Shown here piece by piece: positions 1 through 12,309 of a stretch of 64,000 bases of DNA. This DNA comes from Morella rubra (taxonomy: Eukaryota > Streptophyta > Magnoliopsida > Fagales > Myricaceae). The stretch covers positions 25,136,092 to 25,200,091 of the forward strand of contig CM025851.1 of NCBI GenBank assembly GCA_003952965.2, in the 5' to 3' direction. A program made the position numbers and the translations under genes. Within the stretch, counting starts at the first letter, position 1, and every line of letters starts with the position of its first letter. The notes beneath the pieces were generated by a model. It ran no database searches, was not told the origin of the DNA, and was given only the letters and a program-made list of their open reading frames with translations.

Positions 1-649
1 AATGTGAAATCTCAAGTGGAAGTCTGCCAATTGCATTGCTTAATTTGTATTGCTGTGGATTGCTTTCGAAAAGCAAAACTAATTCTGTCTTTCATGCTAA
101 GATTCCAACTCCAACCTGCAGACCAGTCTATTGCACGCGTAGCCATTAATTTTCCTAAATTGTCACCAAAAACTTCCAACCGTGTAGAATTGTAAATGCA
201 TGGGCTTGGTTAGTTTCGAACTTTTATGGACTTCAATTTTTGGGGTTTATCACATTTGGGCTTATTTAGCTACGTTGTCTAAAATATGATAATTAATACA
301 TCCATTATGACCCGTTAACAATTAATTAATAAATTTGAGTTTATAATTAAAAGTTTCAATATTTAATTTACTTCTTTTTATTAGTAAAACTCTTAGCTTA
401 ATATCAATTATTTACTAATTACGTAGATTATTAGCAGTAGAATTTGATATTTCATTATTGTCTACATGCAGTTATAATGCTGAACGCATCTTTTTCTAAT
501 TCTTTATATTTTTCAACAGAATCTAAAGTTTAGGCATTGTCATCGGTGTAAGTAGACGTTGTTAGTGTCATTTGTTTGTTATTTCTATGTTGTCTTCCAA
601 TTATATAGAAAATGAAGATTGTTCATGAGTCATTAATCCATCACCGGAA
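1..649. other. AT-rich flank, no gene seen
   Basis: No convincing coding region. The one open frame (about 4-195, +) has no recognisable domain and does not begin with ATG. The stretch is AT-rich, typical of plant intergenic DNA. I see no TIR, LTR end or tRNA-like structure here. Confidence 0.5.
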
Positions 650-753
650 CTTTACTACAACAAAATTTGCTTCTCCATCCCAAAAAACTAGAAGTCCGTC
701 TCAAAAAGCACTGTGCCGAAATGGAAAGAATTCCCTCCCAAAGTAGCTTAGTA

Positions 754-1082
754 GTTCGAACTCTTTTGAATGGACAGCAGGGGAAAATGTTCAAACGGAT
801 TCCAACGATAAATATAAATTTTTTTGATAAGAAAAATTACCGTTCGAACTACTATAAAAATTTTACATTTGATATTTCGGATACCGTTCCAACATTGTCA
901 AATAGAACGTCCGTAACCGTTTTTAATGCGTTACAACGCTTCATGCCATAAATGTTCGCATGGTTTCGGACATTAAGGAAAAAACATTCGAACTATCTCT
1001 GTAAGGTTCCAATGAATCGCATCATATCCGTTCGATATACTGATCCAAGTGTTCGAACAAGAAAAAACATAGTCGTTCGAAC
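754..1082. repeat. Cluster of GTTCGAAC palindromes
   Basis: Four exact GTTCGAAC 8-mers (starts 754, 842, 1051, 1075) lie in 330 bp, among near-matches such as TTCAAACG, GAACGTCC and CATTCGAAC. By analogy with En/Spm subterminal repeats these may be old transposase-binding sites; that role is inference. Confidence 0.55.
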
Positions 1083-2769
1083 ATTTAACGTATGAATTTT
1101 TTTAATTAAAAAATTGCTAGAAAATTATTAAAGATATTAAATAACAATTTTATTAACAAAGTGTGCAATTAAATAATTAATCACAATATTTTAAAAAATT
1201 AAGATATAATGCATAATAAAAAAAAAAAATAGTTTATCTTGGCCATCGCTGTGGGTCTAAACTACTTTAAGACTTTTTCCAACTTTGTATGCATCCTTGT
1301 CTTTCTAAATCAGAAATTATAATCAATATAACGTTTAAATAGATAGACAAAAAACAATCATTAAAAAAAAAGTGAACTGAATGAAAAATATATATATATA
1401 TAACTTACCTATACAACTACTCGATGTCGTTTTGGGTGATGTCACAACTATTTTCTTCCTTTCAAACTATAGTATGCAAAGAACCGCTTTGTAGGTTTGA
1501 TATGTGACTAAAAGGTTTTTAGAAATCCGACCTTATTGACTAGACTATTGCTCTTTATTTCTTTCAATACAATGAAAGATGACTATTTGGAAAATATTGA
1601 ATCAGCTTTTATCATTCTATCCATTAGTTTCCTGTCCATGTTAATATTGTTACAGTGACACAAATCAATTTGAGGCCCGACACCTCAAATTAGATTTATC
1701 ATGCATAATGCAAAACTTCTAATTTTCTTAAAAAAATTAAAAACTTTCGAAGACGTGCCAACGAAGACAATACGTCTGAATGGTAAATTGTGACTGTCAT
1801 CCTTGCAAATGCACAATTTTAGCAACATCATTGGAACAAAATTTTTATAGAGTTTGAACGCTGCGGAAAACCCACGAAAATCACCGATCGAAAAACTCTC
1901 AATCAATTCCAAACACATGTTTTTTTACTCTTAAAACATGCATTCAACACCCCTAAACACGTATAAAACTAACCATGAGTATTTAAACATAAACTTCGTC
2001 CACAAATTCAAGTCATAACCATAAAAAATCTATACCTAAAACACTAATAAATTCATTGATTAAGTTGATAAAACTCACCTCCAAAACACAAAATAGATCT
2101 ATTTGAGTATTTTCCTACAACAATAAGACAAAAAACGTAAGAAACAGTGTAAAAAGAAAATTGGGTGAATTTGTGGTGTTTTGAGAGTTTGGACGAAATG
2201 GGGTCTCATGGTCTCGTCTGTGATATTTGAGTTTGGGGAGTCTGTTTGAACGCTCTTTGTTCTGTTAGAACAGTACGCCAAAAAGAGGTGGAAAAAATTG
2301 CTCCCACAAATTGATGTTTGAACTCTTTTTTCACACGTCAGAACGGTGATTTTTTATCTGAACGACGTCGTAAGTTTTTAAATAATGTTCTAACAGTTAT
2401 TCAAAACTTGTTCAAATATTACTAAGATAATGAAACAGTATTGTTTCTTATTATTTACATTCGAATGATACTTTTTCTGTTTGAACGGTTTTTCCAAGAA
2501 CTTAAACACAATGTAATTTTTACTTAAATAATATGTAATTAAATTATAAGCATTAGTTTATTAACTATAGATGTATTATAACACGTGTAGGAGTATGAAA
2601 ATATTTTTAGTACTTAATTATGTATAAATATAATAAACACAATATATTTATCTATATAAGTATTATAGTACATGTGTAAGAGTGTTAAGTATTAATTACT
2701 AAGTAGTAATAAAGTATGAAACTTTTATTAGTACTTAACGAAGTCTATGTAATTACAAACACATGTAAG

Positions 2770-3843
2770 CAGTAGCGGAACCAGGATTGAATTTAAAGGG
2801 GGACAAACAACGAAGGCAAAATGACAAAAAAAAAATTCCTACCTAATGCACAAAAGTGTCATAGAGTGTGCCACTTTCCAATATGTTTTAATAGCCAGTT
2901 TTACAGTGTCTTTCTCGATTAAATGACCCAAGCTAAACCAAAAACATAATTCTCATAATGTGCCCTTTGAAAGGAAAAAGGAACATCTCAGAACATGGCC
3001 CGGATTTGTACTCCCCATCTGCGGAGCATGACATGGGGTTGCTTTTCGTGATACCATATACATACAAGTTTAATATGCCGTAGAGGAATGCACAATCCAC
3101 TACGCAAAACTCAATAGCATTCCAAATATTCAATTTCCATTCCATAGATGGGCACAAAAAGCATAAACTATCTCCTAAATTTACTACCATCCCATCCCAA
3201 TTTACTTAGATCCTAACCCCCTACCCCTCGATACTACCAATGGCACCAATAAGCCAAGCACAAACGGGATTAGTTTTTGTGAAATTTCTAAGAAACAAGC
3301 GTTCACGATAGGGCATTTAAAAATGTTTCATGATCATCCGTCACTTCTTTGACTACTATCTGACATAGAACTTACCACTCCACTCAATTCTCCAACACCC
3401 ATATTAGCAAACATCATTCGCAATAGACTACATGAATCTACTGAGCAATCGATATAGAGTAATCAAAAAATATCAGTGGATTGAAATATGAAGATATTCA
3501 AACGATATCAAGTAAAAGAAATAAGCTGAATCAATGTCAAAAAACGAAGATATTTCAAGCCCTAAGTCCTAATCAAAACTGGACTCAATTGAGGAGAGGT
3601 TTTAGTGTCTCTACGAGACTAGGTCTCATAGAACCTACTCATCACCCAAGCTTCTGCTTTTACTCGAAGAAAACCCCTACTAATCCCTAAGACATTGACC
3701 ATCGAATTTTCCCTAAATCAATACATATAAAAAAAAATAAAAAACACATACAAACTCAAAACCAACTACAAATGTAAAATACATTAAAAAAAAATATTGG
3801 GCGGAGCCAACTGGGATGGTGGCCTTCCTTAGTTTTGCCACTG
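2770..3843. mobile_element. Non-autonomous hAT element, 1,074 bp
   Basis: The element begins CAGTAGCGGAACC and ends TTTTGCCACTG, imperfect terminal inverted repeats of the CAGTGGCGGA type. It is flanked by a perfect 8-bp direct repeat CATGTAAG (2762-2769 and 3844-3851), the target duplication size of hAT elements. It has no hAT transposase or BED/dimerisation domain. The interior has a minus-strand open frame at 2933-3190 (85 aa, no recognised family), which may be captured host DNA. It is inserted in the decayed CACTA-like remnant. Superfamily rests on the TSD size and CAG ends. Confidence 0.8.
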
Positions 3844-4570
3844 CATGTAAGTATCATAATATATGAGAGTATGAAAATCCTATTACTACTAACAGATGAT
3901 GTGCAAGTATTATTAGAAGTATTACAGTACATGAATGAAAATCCTATTACTACTAACAGATGATGTGCAAGTATTATTATAAGTATTATAGTCTATGTAT
4001 GAAAATTTCATTACTATATAATGATGTGCGTAACAAATTACAAGCATAATGTTATTTAAACATGTACATACGTATCGCAACACATGTATGAGAGTATGAA
4101 AATATTATCACTACTTAATAATGTGTATATAATAAACATAAAATATACACATATAAGTAATATGAGTATGTATCATATTAGTACCAATAGTAGTATGCAA
4201 CTATATGCGTAACAAAACAAATCATATAACACAATGTTATTAACCATATAAAAATACGATTAGTATTACTATTACTATTTACCATTAGTACTTATTATTC
4301 TATACGATGTAAATGTAGTGTGTGTATATATATTACTTTATATATTATACGTAAATACAAGTATAAGATACTATTAAATATTATGTAAATGTAAATATTT
4401 AACTTTTATTATTTTATTTGTTTAATTGTTCTAACACTCACATAATTACCATTCTAATGTCAAATTACTACCATTCTAACTCTCACAATATTACCGTTTG
4501 AACTCTAAGAAAGACAATGTTCGAACATTTTTCTCTAGCATAAAACGACATTTGTTGTCCTTTCTAAAGG

Positions 4571-5300
4571 TTTATAGAATTTGAATGGAAAATAATTTTA
4601 TTATTACTTAATATGGTAATAATTTTATAGCATAATAATTTTATGGGATAAAAAAATATTTTATCATTATTTTATATGATAATAATTTTATCATATTATT
4701 ACAATATATTCTAATATTTCCTGTTATTTCATTTTTAATCATTAATTTAATTACCAAGTAAAAATATGCATAAATCAAAAAATGTAAAAAGTTAATGGCT
4801 CTTTCATTAATTAAAGTAGTTTTATAGGTGTATTTTTTTTAAATAAAAAGATAATTAAACCTCCACATAAATCAATGAACTGCCTAACTTTTAATTAAGT
4901 TAACTTTTTGTGTCATTTGTTACTATTGGACATTTTTTAAATGGAGTATAATATTAAAAAATATAAAATTTAGTGGCCTTAAGCAACCGCTATAGTAACA
5001 GAAATATATGTTCTTTAAATTTGATCTACTTACCTACACATGAACAAGAAAATTATTCTACACATGACCAATTAAGCGTTTATGTGTCAAAATTTTAGTC
5101 ATTCTAAAATTTTAGCTTAATAAAATAATTACAAAATAATCTCTCTCCCTCCATCAAATCATCTATTTCCATTATAATAAATATAAAAATTCATTCAAAT
5201 CGTCTATCTTTTCACTTTTTCATTAATTCTTGTACTTCAAAACTTTAGCACACAAATACAAGCGCAAATGTAGCTCACAACTTGAAAATCGTGACTGCCT
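4571..5300. other. AT-rich spacer, no gene seen
   Basis: Very AT-rich sequence with many short A/T runs between the decayed CACTA-like remnant and CACTA-1. No domain, TIR or LTR end was recognised. Confidence 0.5.
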
Positions 5301-5303
5301 AAA

Positions 5304-5450
5304 CACTACAAGAAAAAAGACTTTGGGTGTCAAAAAAATTTGTCACCTAAAGTGCAAATTTTGTCAGCTAATGTTTTGGGTGACAAAACCGAGTTGTCAC
5401 CCGATTTGTCAACTAAAGCCCGTCAGCCAATGTTTTAGGTGACGATTTTC
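5304..5450. repeat. CACTA-1 left terminal region
   Basis: CACTA terminus followed by repeated short words (GGGTGTCAAA, TTGTCACC, GGTGACAAA) that recur in direct and inverted form near the end. The same arrangement occurs, inverted, at the right end of CACTA-2 (63,150-63,302). Confidence 0.8.
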
Positions 5451-5479
5451 GTATTCTGTCACTTAAAACTGTTTGGACG

Positions 5480-5995
5480 GTTTACAATACCATATGAACG
5501 GTTTTGTGCCATATTGACGAAATTGAAAATCGTCATGCCCAATACAGTCCATCCATTTGCATGAGCTATGCGAACGTACTCTCCATATGTTCGCACAGCT
5601 CATGCAAACGGTTGGTCCAATGTGACGAAATGAATTTTTTCATGGAATAACTATGCGCATGGTTATATACATCGTCCGAACGATAATATAAAAATGTTTG
5701 GATGCTTATGTAAAGACATCCGCACGGTTGTTTCATTATAACGAAATATTTTTGTCAGCTTCAAAAATCGTTCAAACCCTTATAAACAAAGTTTGGACGC
5801 TTTTTCTGTTGAACATGTTGGAACGTATTTATTACCAAGCGAACAGTTTCTTATTAAAAAACCGTGTGCACACAAGAATAACCGTGCGGACTGACGAATT
5901 TAATGCAAAGGGTTCGGACAAATAGTTATGCATGCTCACGTTATCATTGTACATGACCCGTTCAGACGACTTTTGTTACCGTTCGAACCATTTTC
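5480..5995. repeat. CACTA-1 left subterminal motif block
   Basis: Dense variants of a 10-bp near-palindrome (TTGGACGG, CCGTCCGAACG-like, CCGAACG, GTTCGAAC at 5981). CACTA subterminal repeats of this kind bind the element's TnpA protein in maize En/Spm; binding here is inferred. Confidence 0.65.
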
Positions 5996-6180
5996 TACAT
6001 ATTTGAATTAATTTAATTAAAATTTTAAAATTAATTTGCAAATAATATAAATAGAAAGATATTCAATACTCGTAGTATAATAAAATATATACAACTATGC
6101 AATCATCATTAAAAGTAAATAATATACATAATCGATAAGTACTGACAAAGTAGTGAAAATATATAAATCTACCTAAATTT

Positions 6181-7290
6181 TCATTTCGGTGTCATACGAG
6201 ATTGCAGCTGTCTGATCTGCTCCATCAGCTGCTCACGAATCTACTCCGCCATTAGTTGCATCCTCTGTTCTTGTTGTTCTACTAGGTTCCTTTGTTGTTC
6301 CTACATCGTCTTCTAATGCTCTTTGTCTTTTTTCCGTTACTGCTCCGCCATCATCTGCATCAACTCTTCATCTTTCTTCTATTGTTGTTCCTCTATCATC
6401 TGCAGATACTCTAGCATCTTCTGCTCCATATTTGACCGCTTGACCAGAAGCGCTTCATATTCATCTGTCTAGCCCTCATCTCCTCAATCTCTAATCTGGC
6501 CTCCTCCAATCTCTGGGACAAAATTAACGAACGCTGCTGATGAAGATGATCCTCGCTCACGAATAAATCACAAACAATAGCCCATTCTTCCTTGTTCATA
6601 TCGAGATACGAGTGCTCTAAAGCCTCTTCTTTGGAATTGAACACCGAGTAATGCTGGAACATTCTATTTTTGTGCGTCTTGTACACTGTGTTCATCGTAG
6701 ACGACACAGTAATGTGAGCCTCGGTTCGGTTGTAATTTAGTGAGAAGTCATCCTCAACATATATAACAGTTAGTACGTATAAAAGTTTCAACAATTAAAA
6801 TTTAATAAATTATACTTACCAACACTCGGTTCATCACGTACAATTTAACCTTGTTGGGGACCTCCTTCCACTTACTCGTCTCAAATGGGACATGTTGTCG
6901 AACGAGCGCACCAATATGACTCGAGAGCATTAAGGACGCCTTGTCATCACCGCCCGTACATCTATCAGGGATATGGATAGTCAGCTTTCCTCCGGTGCGA
7001 GCCTTGAGTAAGGCAATCCCACGCGTACTACCTCTAACATGTCTAATTCTGGATGTTGCTACAAATGAAGAACAATAAATTTAAAATTCATAATATTTAA
7101 TCAAGATTGACTGGGTAAGATACTTACACGCATAACTACTTTGGGTGCCCATTGGACTGGTTGTGGTAGGGACGGTAATTCGTTCCTATCTCTAAGTGAA
7201 GGACCTGACACTACTACTCTACGGGGACTACTCTCAGCTTGAACTGATGAATCGCACCGAAAACGTTTCCTCCCGCTGGCATGACATCGT
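6181..7290 (-). pseudogene. TnpA-like Transposase_24 protein (CACTA-1), broken
   Basis: Spliced minus-strand gene. The first exon starts after a CAG acceptor at 7291-7293, in the position equivalent to 60,748 in CACTA-2. A later exon begins near 7,062 after TTTGTAG. The readable core (6411-6794) has the Transposase_24 (plant En/Spm transposase) pattern: KTHKNRMFQHY, then NKEEWAIVCDLFVSE. The C-terminus is a long helical, Q/E/M-rich coiled coil ending at the stop 6181-6183. Family proteins of the TnpA type bind subterminal repeats and help excision. Reading requires several frame changes and there are in-frame stops, so it is a pseudogene as it stands. Confidence 0.75.
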
Positions 7291-7399
7291 CTGTAACCAA
7301 ATAAATCAATATTACGAAAAAAAAAAAACACAATGAACTATGTTACTCAAAATGAATATAAAATAGAAACACAAAGTAAATTGAAACGATAAAGTTACT

Positions 7400-8031
7400 T
7401 TAGTCCTCGGAGTCATATTCTTCAGAATCACTACAATCTTCACTGAACATTCCGAGGAATCATCGCTTCCTTCTACTTCATGTTGTTGTGGACCACTCTC
7501 ATCGGTTACCAGCACATAAGCCTCGACATCATTTCTAGTCAACAGGATCATGTCAAAGGAGCTAAAGTCCACAAAAAGCTCAATAGACTCATTCTCCTGG
7601 TATGCTTCACGGTTCGACGGTTCTTCTTCATCTTCACTAGCTTCCTCCTCAATAGTGGAATATCATACATGTTTCTAGGGTAATCTTTTGAACAATCTTC
7701 CAGTGACCGCCGAACTTCGCATCATCGATATAAAAACTTGATTCCCCTGAGAAATAGCACAAATGGGTCATTTTTGTACCACTTTCGGATGTGTTAATAC
7801 TAACAAACTGACCACTTTTATCAAGACCTATGTTTTGAGTACTCAAGTCAAACCAGTCACATTTTAGTAAATAAACTAAATTCCCCCTACATTCTAACAT
7901 CTCTTACATGGACATCTTATCAGTCCCCGACTATTTGCATAACTATGGGCAACACTCATAAAATCCCGAACACCATCACTATACTTCGCACTTTTCAGTC
8001 TATCAGCCTTATAAATCTAGCTCTTAGCCAT
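7400..8031 (-). pseudogene. TNP2 transposase remnant: N-terminal domain joined to C-terminal domain
   Basis: The ATG (8029-8031) opens a Transposase-associated domain: RDFMSVAHSYANSRGLIRC and the cysteine pair CPCKRC are readable at 7890-7970, but codon 5 is TAG where CACTA-2 has TGG (Trp). Near 7,890 the sequence jumps straight to the DUF4216-like C-terminal part (LVYLLKCDWFDLSTQ, 7649-7900). It ends in an acidic tail with the stop at 7400-7402. The Transposase_21/TNP2 catalytic core between these parts is missing. In CACTA-2 the missing segment is about 56,006-60,150. It cannot encode an active transposase. Confidence 0.85.
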
Positions 8032-9460
8032 ATTGTTCCTTCAAAGACGAAAATACAAATAATAATGCAAACAATTATGATATTCATACTCAACTCCAAT
8101 TTCTTCGGGTGATAGGTCCTATCCTATTCAAGTTTACAATATCACGTACTGCATGTAGTTGACCCGACCATTGTGACCGATGCTCTAGAAATTTTGACAG
8201 CATTTCTCCTCAGTCCCCAGATACACGCCTACAACATTGAGCATAAACATCCACCATTTAAGGCAAGTGTGTAAGCTCAATGCTGAATGTGTATCTGAAG
8301 GACAAAAGGAGATTTGCATCGAAATTTCTAAACACATCTATCACAATAGCAGATACAATTACGCACATTATGTATTTTGTAAACTCAAATTGTCCATGAC
8401 GTGGACAATTTAAGAATTGCACCAAGTTCATTATCCGAACTCTGTGTAATTCTTAAACGGGGCTAAGGCTACTAAATGAATGCAAGAAGATAACAGCAAA
8501 AACCGTTCGGACGTACTCAGAACCGTCCGAACTATACATATAAGCGTTTGGACGTGTTTTGCAAAGCGTCTGAACAAAAAAATAGTGTCCGGACAGAACA
8601 TAATCCGTCTGGACTGCAATTGTTGAACAAGACAATTCTTCGACGCACAGACTCCATTTTTACCATAAATTCTTGCCAAAATCAACCCAAATCACAAACA
8701 CTTCAATATAAACACATCACAACCAACCCTAAACTCCATTGCTATCATTTTAGACCTAAAATTTCGAAAAACACATGTTTCATATCCTAAAATACATTTT
8801 TCATCCTAAAACAATTCAATTTAGAACCCACTAACCTCAAATGCAATCTAATATCAAATTCTAAATGAGTTGCTCCTTCTACACACGATTCAATGAGGTT
8901 GGATGCTCAAAATCAGTCTCCTCTTCTCCTCTTGCTCGAATCTCTCGTTTTCTAAGTATTTCCTTTTTTTTCCTCCCTTGTCTCAATGAAAGGATCGTAA
9001 ATGAAAGCGTCCCGACAGTATAATAAACCGTTTGGACGGTTTTTTTATATAATACGACAACGTTCAAGCTTACAGTAAGTAGTCCGGATGGTTACCATGT
9101 CGTCCAAATGGGTTTTGGAGAACATTTTTTTTAAAAGCTTATACAATTATATTTATTAGCAAATTTTAAATAAACCAAAGTTTGTTAACCTTAAGTGTGT
9201 TAAGTTCTAATATCAACATTTTTTTGAATGAGTGTATCGAAATTAAAAATATAACATTAATTAACATATTGTATTAAGTTCTAATAAATAGAAATAACAT
9301 AACTGAATAACATAAATATATCAAATATCGTCAAAACATAATATAAAAAAAATAACATCAATTAAATACCAATACATTTCCACAAAACAAAATACAAAAT
9401 AAATGTCCTCAAAACACAATAAAAAAATAAACGTCATAATAAAACTAAATAAATGATGAG
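8032..9460 (-). other. Upstream/leader region of the CACTA-1 TNP2 gene with motif clusters
   Basis: Non-coding sequence parallel to 54,190-55,863 of CACTA-2: for example the stretches around 8,100-8,460 match 55,510-55,860 inverted. It contains two motif clusters (8,490-8,610 and 9,000-9,110) with GTCCGGAC, CGTTCGGACG and GTTTGGACG words. The open frames in it are unsupported. Confidence 0.55.
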
Positions 9461-10625
9461 TTATTGCTCATCATCATCATCATCCGTGATTTTTAGAACG
9501 TCACGGATTTGACGAAGGTGCTCCTCTATCAGCACGACCCGGGAGGGACGACTGTTGCTCTCTTCATGAGAAGCGATTCCTTCTTTCCAGAGTCCATAGG
9601 CTCTTCAGCCGACCAGATATCACTGATCCATCTCATGGGTGGGCCGCAAGACAATTGCATCCGCTCAGTCAACTGCGTCATCATGTTGTCCATCCAACCC
9701 GGTCACTGTACCCCAAATCCCTGGCTCAAGCTCTGTCCAGGATTCTGCTTCTCCATGCCTCCTCAGGCTGCTCCTGTCGTCCAACTCTAGCAGCCTGAGC
9801 GGCATTCAGTGCTCGGCATGTCTGGGTAATCGATTTGGAGAGCATTGTCTTGTTGATCGACCTAACTGGAATGGCCCTTGGCTCGTCAGCACCCTCGGGT
9901 ACCAACATGGCGTGCAGGAACTGGGTCAGAAGAATCTCGTGCTGCAATGAAATTATAGCATCCGTCTTCAGGGCCTCTGTAGGAACGAACTGATAGATGT
10001 ATGATGCCATATCAAAAGTAGCCCCCGTACAACTACCAGGTACAAGAACTCGGCCCCTATAAGACAGCTCCGTGGTGTGCTTCTTCAGTCGATGGAGAGC
10101 ATAGGATCAGGTGCATGATCCACCAAAAAGGACACAGCTGCCCGTGTATCATATAGGCTCCGTCCAAAATAACTGTATCCTCGCCCAGCATAGTAAAGAA
10201 TACCTCGCCTTAGTAGGCCGGCCCTCCTCGCTCATTGGCAGGTTTGGGAACGCTGCCAAATCCTCTCATACCCCAAGAAATCTCGCCAGCTCGTCTGGCG
10301 AGAATATGATCGGAATGTTACAGACAATGAGCTCCATACTAGGCTCCTCAATGTCCCTCACCAGTAAAATAGCACAATAGAACTCCCGCACCAGGTTCTT
10401 CAATGCATAGCCAGTCCTATGGATCAACGGAAGCCAACCTAACTCCTCCACCACCTCCGAAGCGTCTGATCCTCAAATGTAAATCGTAGAAATCCGCAAC
10501 TTGATGTCCCGCTCGACAACAATCGAGCAGGACATAATGATTGTTGTATGCTACTCCAACATTAAAGTTGAAGCATAAGGTTGCTCGTCATCAGCCTGGC
10601 TGCTGGTACATGGACGCTTGCTCAT
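9461..10625 (-). pseudogene. CACTA ORF B, putative plant transposon protein (Transposase_32-like), broken
   Basis: The reading region starts at ATG 10623-10625 (MSKRPCTSSQADDEQPY) and ends in an aspartate-rich tail (DDDDDE) with the stop at 9461-9463. Recognisable parts: HRTGYALKNLVREFY, FSPDELARFLG (10266-10454), and LLTQFLHAMLVPEGADEPRA (9726-10010). These resemble the 'putative plant transposon protein' family found next to many plant TE genes. Its biochemical role is unknown. At least two in-frame stops and one frame shift (near 10,275) break it. CACTA-2 has the matching ORF at 53,010-54,180 with the same start motif MSKR and QFLHAML, so it belongs to this CACTA family. Confidence 0.65.
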
Positions 10626-10639
10626 TTTTTTAGAATTAC

Positions 10640-12300
10640 ACAAAAAGCATTCGCAAGGTTAGAATGACGTCCGGAACATGAAAAAACCGTCCAAACACTA
10701 AGTTAAACCATCCGAATACCAAGTAAAATCGTCTAGACAGCTCGATGAAGTGTCCGGATAGAATTGGATATCCGTCCGAACCCTAAACAAATAAGAAAAC
10801 TATTTAAATTTAACATTTAAACGTCCGGACTACATTGAAAAAGTATCCACACAAAATCAAAACGACAACGTATCCCTGTAGGGATACTACCAGATGTCCA
10901 AACATCGATAGGAATACGTCCAAACGCACAAAAGAGAATTAAACTTTTTAAATTTAATATAAAACCACGTCCGGACGCTTTCACATACATCCGGACAAAA
11001 TCAAAACGACAGCGTATACCTCCGAATGGCATTGGCATGAGTTCGAACGCCTCAAGGCCACGTCCAGACGAATCATGGAAACGTCCGGACGTCTCAAGTT
11101 AGCGACCAGACACTGAGGGGAGGACAACCGAGTTAACTCAACCATAGCAGCATCCCTTCACCTTCCACACACGCCCAAAAGTAAACATAAACTAATATAC
11201 TTATAACAATGCTAACACTTAACACAATCAATTTCTACGTAAAAATCAATCAAAAAACACAATGTACTATGCAAAAAATGGAATTGAAATTCTATTTGTA
11301 AAACTATAAAAAAAAAAAAAAAAAAAAAATTTTTACTGTTAAAATCTTGTTAAAAGTAAGCAAAACATACCTAGATGTGATTAGATCCTCAAAGAGTGAT
11401 ATTACATCAAGATTTGAGAAGAAAAAAATTGAGCTTTTAGAGATTTTTTTTATGAGAAACGGTGCAGTATTTGAAAAAATGCCAAACTGTTCGACTTTTC
11501 AGAATTCATCGATAGCGTCCGACGTTTATTTGCACACGTGGCCCAATCAACGTACTTAGTATTAAATGCCAAAATTTAAACCGTTTAAAATGGTTCGGCG
11601 CAATAAAGTCATCCGAACGCTTTTTTAGTCGTGTGAACGGCTTTCCACTGACTTCCGCGATGTGGAAGCACACGTTTGGCTGAGAATAAAGTATGGACGG
11701 TCAACTATGGTTTGGACGACGACTGCTTTCAACCGTCGTATACCGTAAACACGTGTAAGCCATGCGACGTTTACAAGAACGTCCGGATGGTATACGCAAT
11801 CGTTCCAACATCTTTTCATCATACCGGTTTGGACGCTAAGCCTTTATGTTCGAAAGCTTACCTCTGTAACAAGGGCATCCAGACGTTGAGATACGTCATC
11901 CAAATTTATTTAAATTCACTAAAATTAATTTACTTCACTCAATTTAACACAATGTAATTTGGCTCAAATTTTTAACTTAATTTATTTATTTTGAATACAT
12001 AAAAAAATATATATAGTTAAGCATATTTTTATATTAAACATCCATTATAACTAATCACCCATTTAATTGTAATTGCAAGCTAATTACACTAACCGTTACA
12101 ATCTAATTACACTAACCGTTCCGTTAACATAGCACTCGTACTAATCACCCATTTGATTGTACTAATTATTGTTTAAATTGTAATAAATTTAATCAAGTGA
12201 AAGAACATAATTAATATAAAATATAAAAAATAATCCAAATACGAACGAAAAACACAATCATAATGTCTAGTACAAGCCGGAGATGGTCTTTCAAACGATA
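10640..12300. repeat. CACTA-1 internal non-coding motif region
   Basis: Between ORF B and ORF A lies about 1.6 kb without a gene. It has two dense arrays: 10,650-11,110 (exact CGTCCGGACG at 10968 and 11082; GTTCGAAC at 11041) and 11,590-11,910 (GTCCGGATGG, GTTTGGACG variants). An A run (about 11,308-11,330) separates them. 11,930-12,240 is very AT-rich with short repeats around ACTAACCGTT. The corresponding CACTA-2 region is 51,004-53,009. Confidence 0.7.
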
Positions 12301-12309
12301 AATAAATAA

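Larger units (their letters stand above)
650..4570. mobile_element. Decayed CACTA-like remnant
   Basis: Two blocks (about 730-1,110 and 2,180-2,500) and a short one at 4,430-4,530 are full of GTTCGAAC, GTTTGAAC and GTTCTAAC words. The perfect palindrome GTTCGAAC occurs at 754, 842, 1051, 1075 and 4519. The same words fill the non-coding parts of the two clear CACTA elements in this window. The left side contains TACTACAACAAAAT (653-666), close to a known CACTA-type end, but the matching right end (near 4,550-4,565) is poor. No transposase domain is readable. An hAT element sits inside it. I infer an old internally deleted relative; the boundaries are approximate, and it could instead be two separate fragments. 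Confidence 0.4.

Noticed and set aside
667-951. 94-aa open frame in the decayed CACTA-like remnant
   Set aside because: It lies across the GTTCGAAC motif array, has no ATG start or family similarity, and is best explained as chance.
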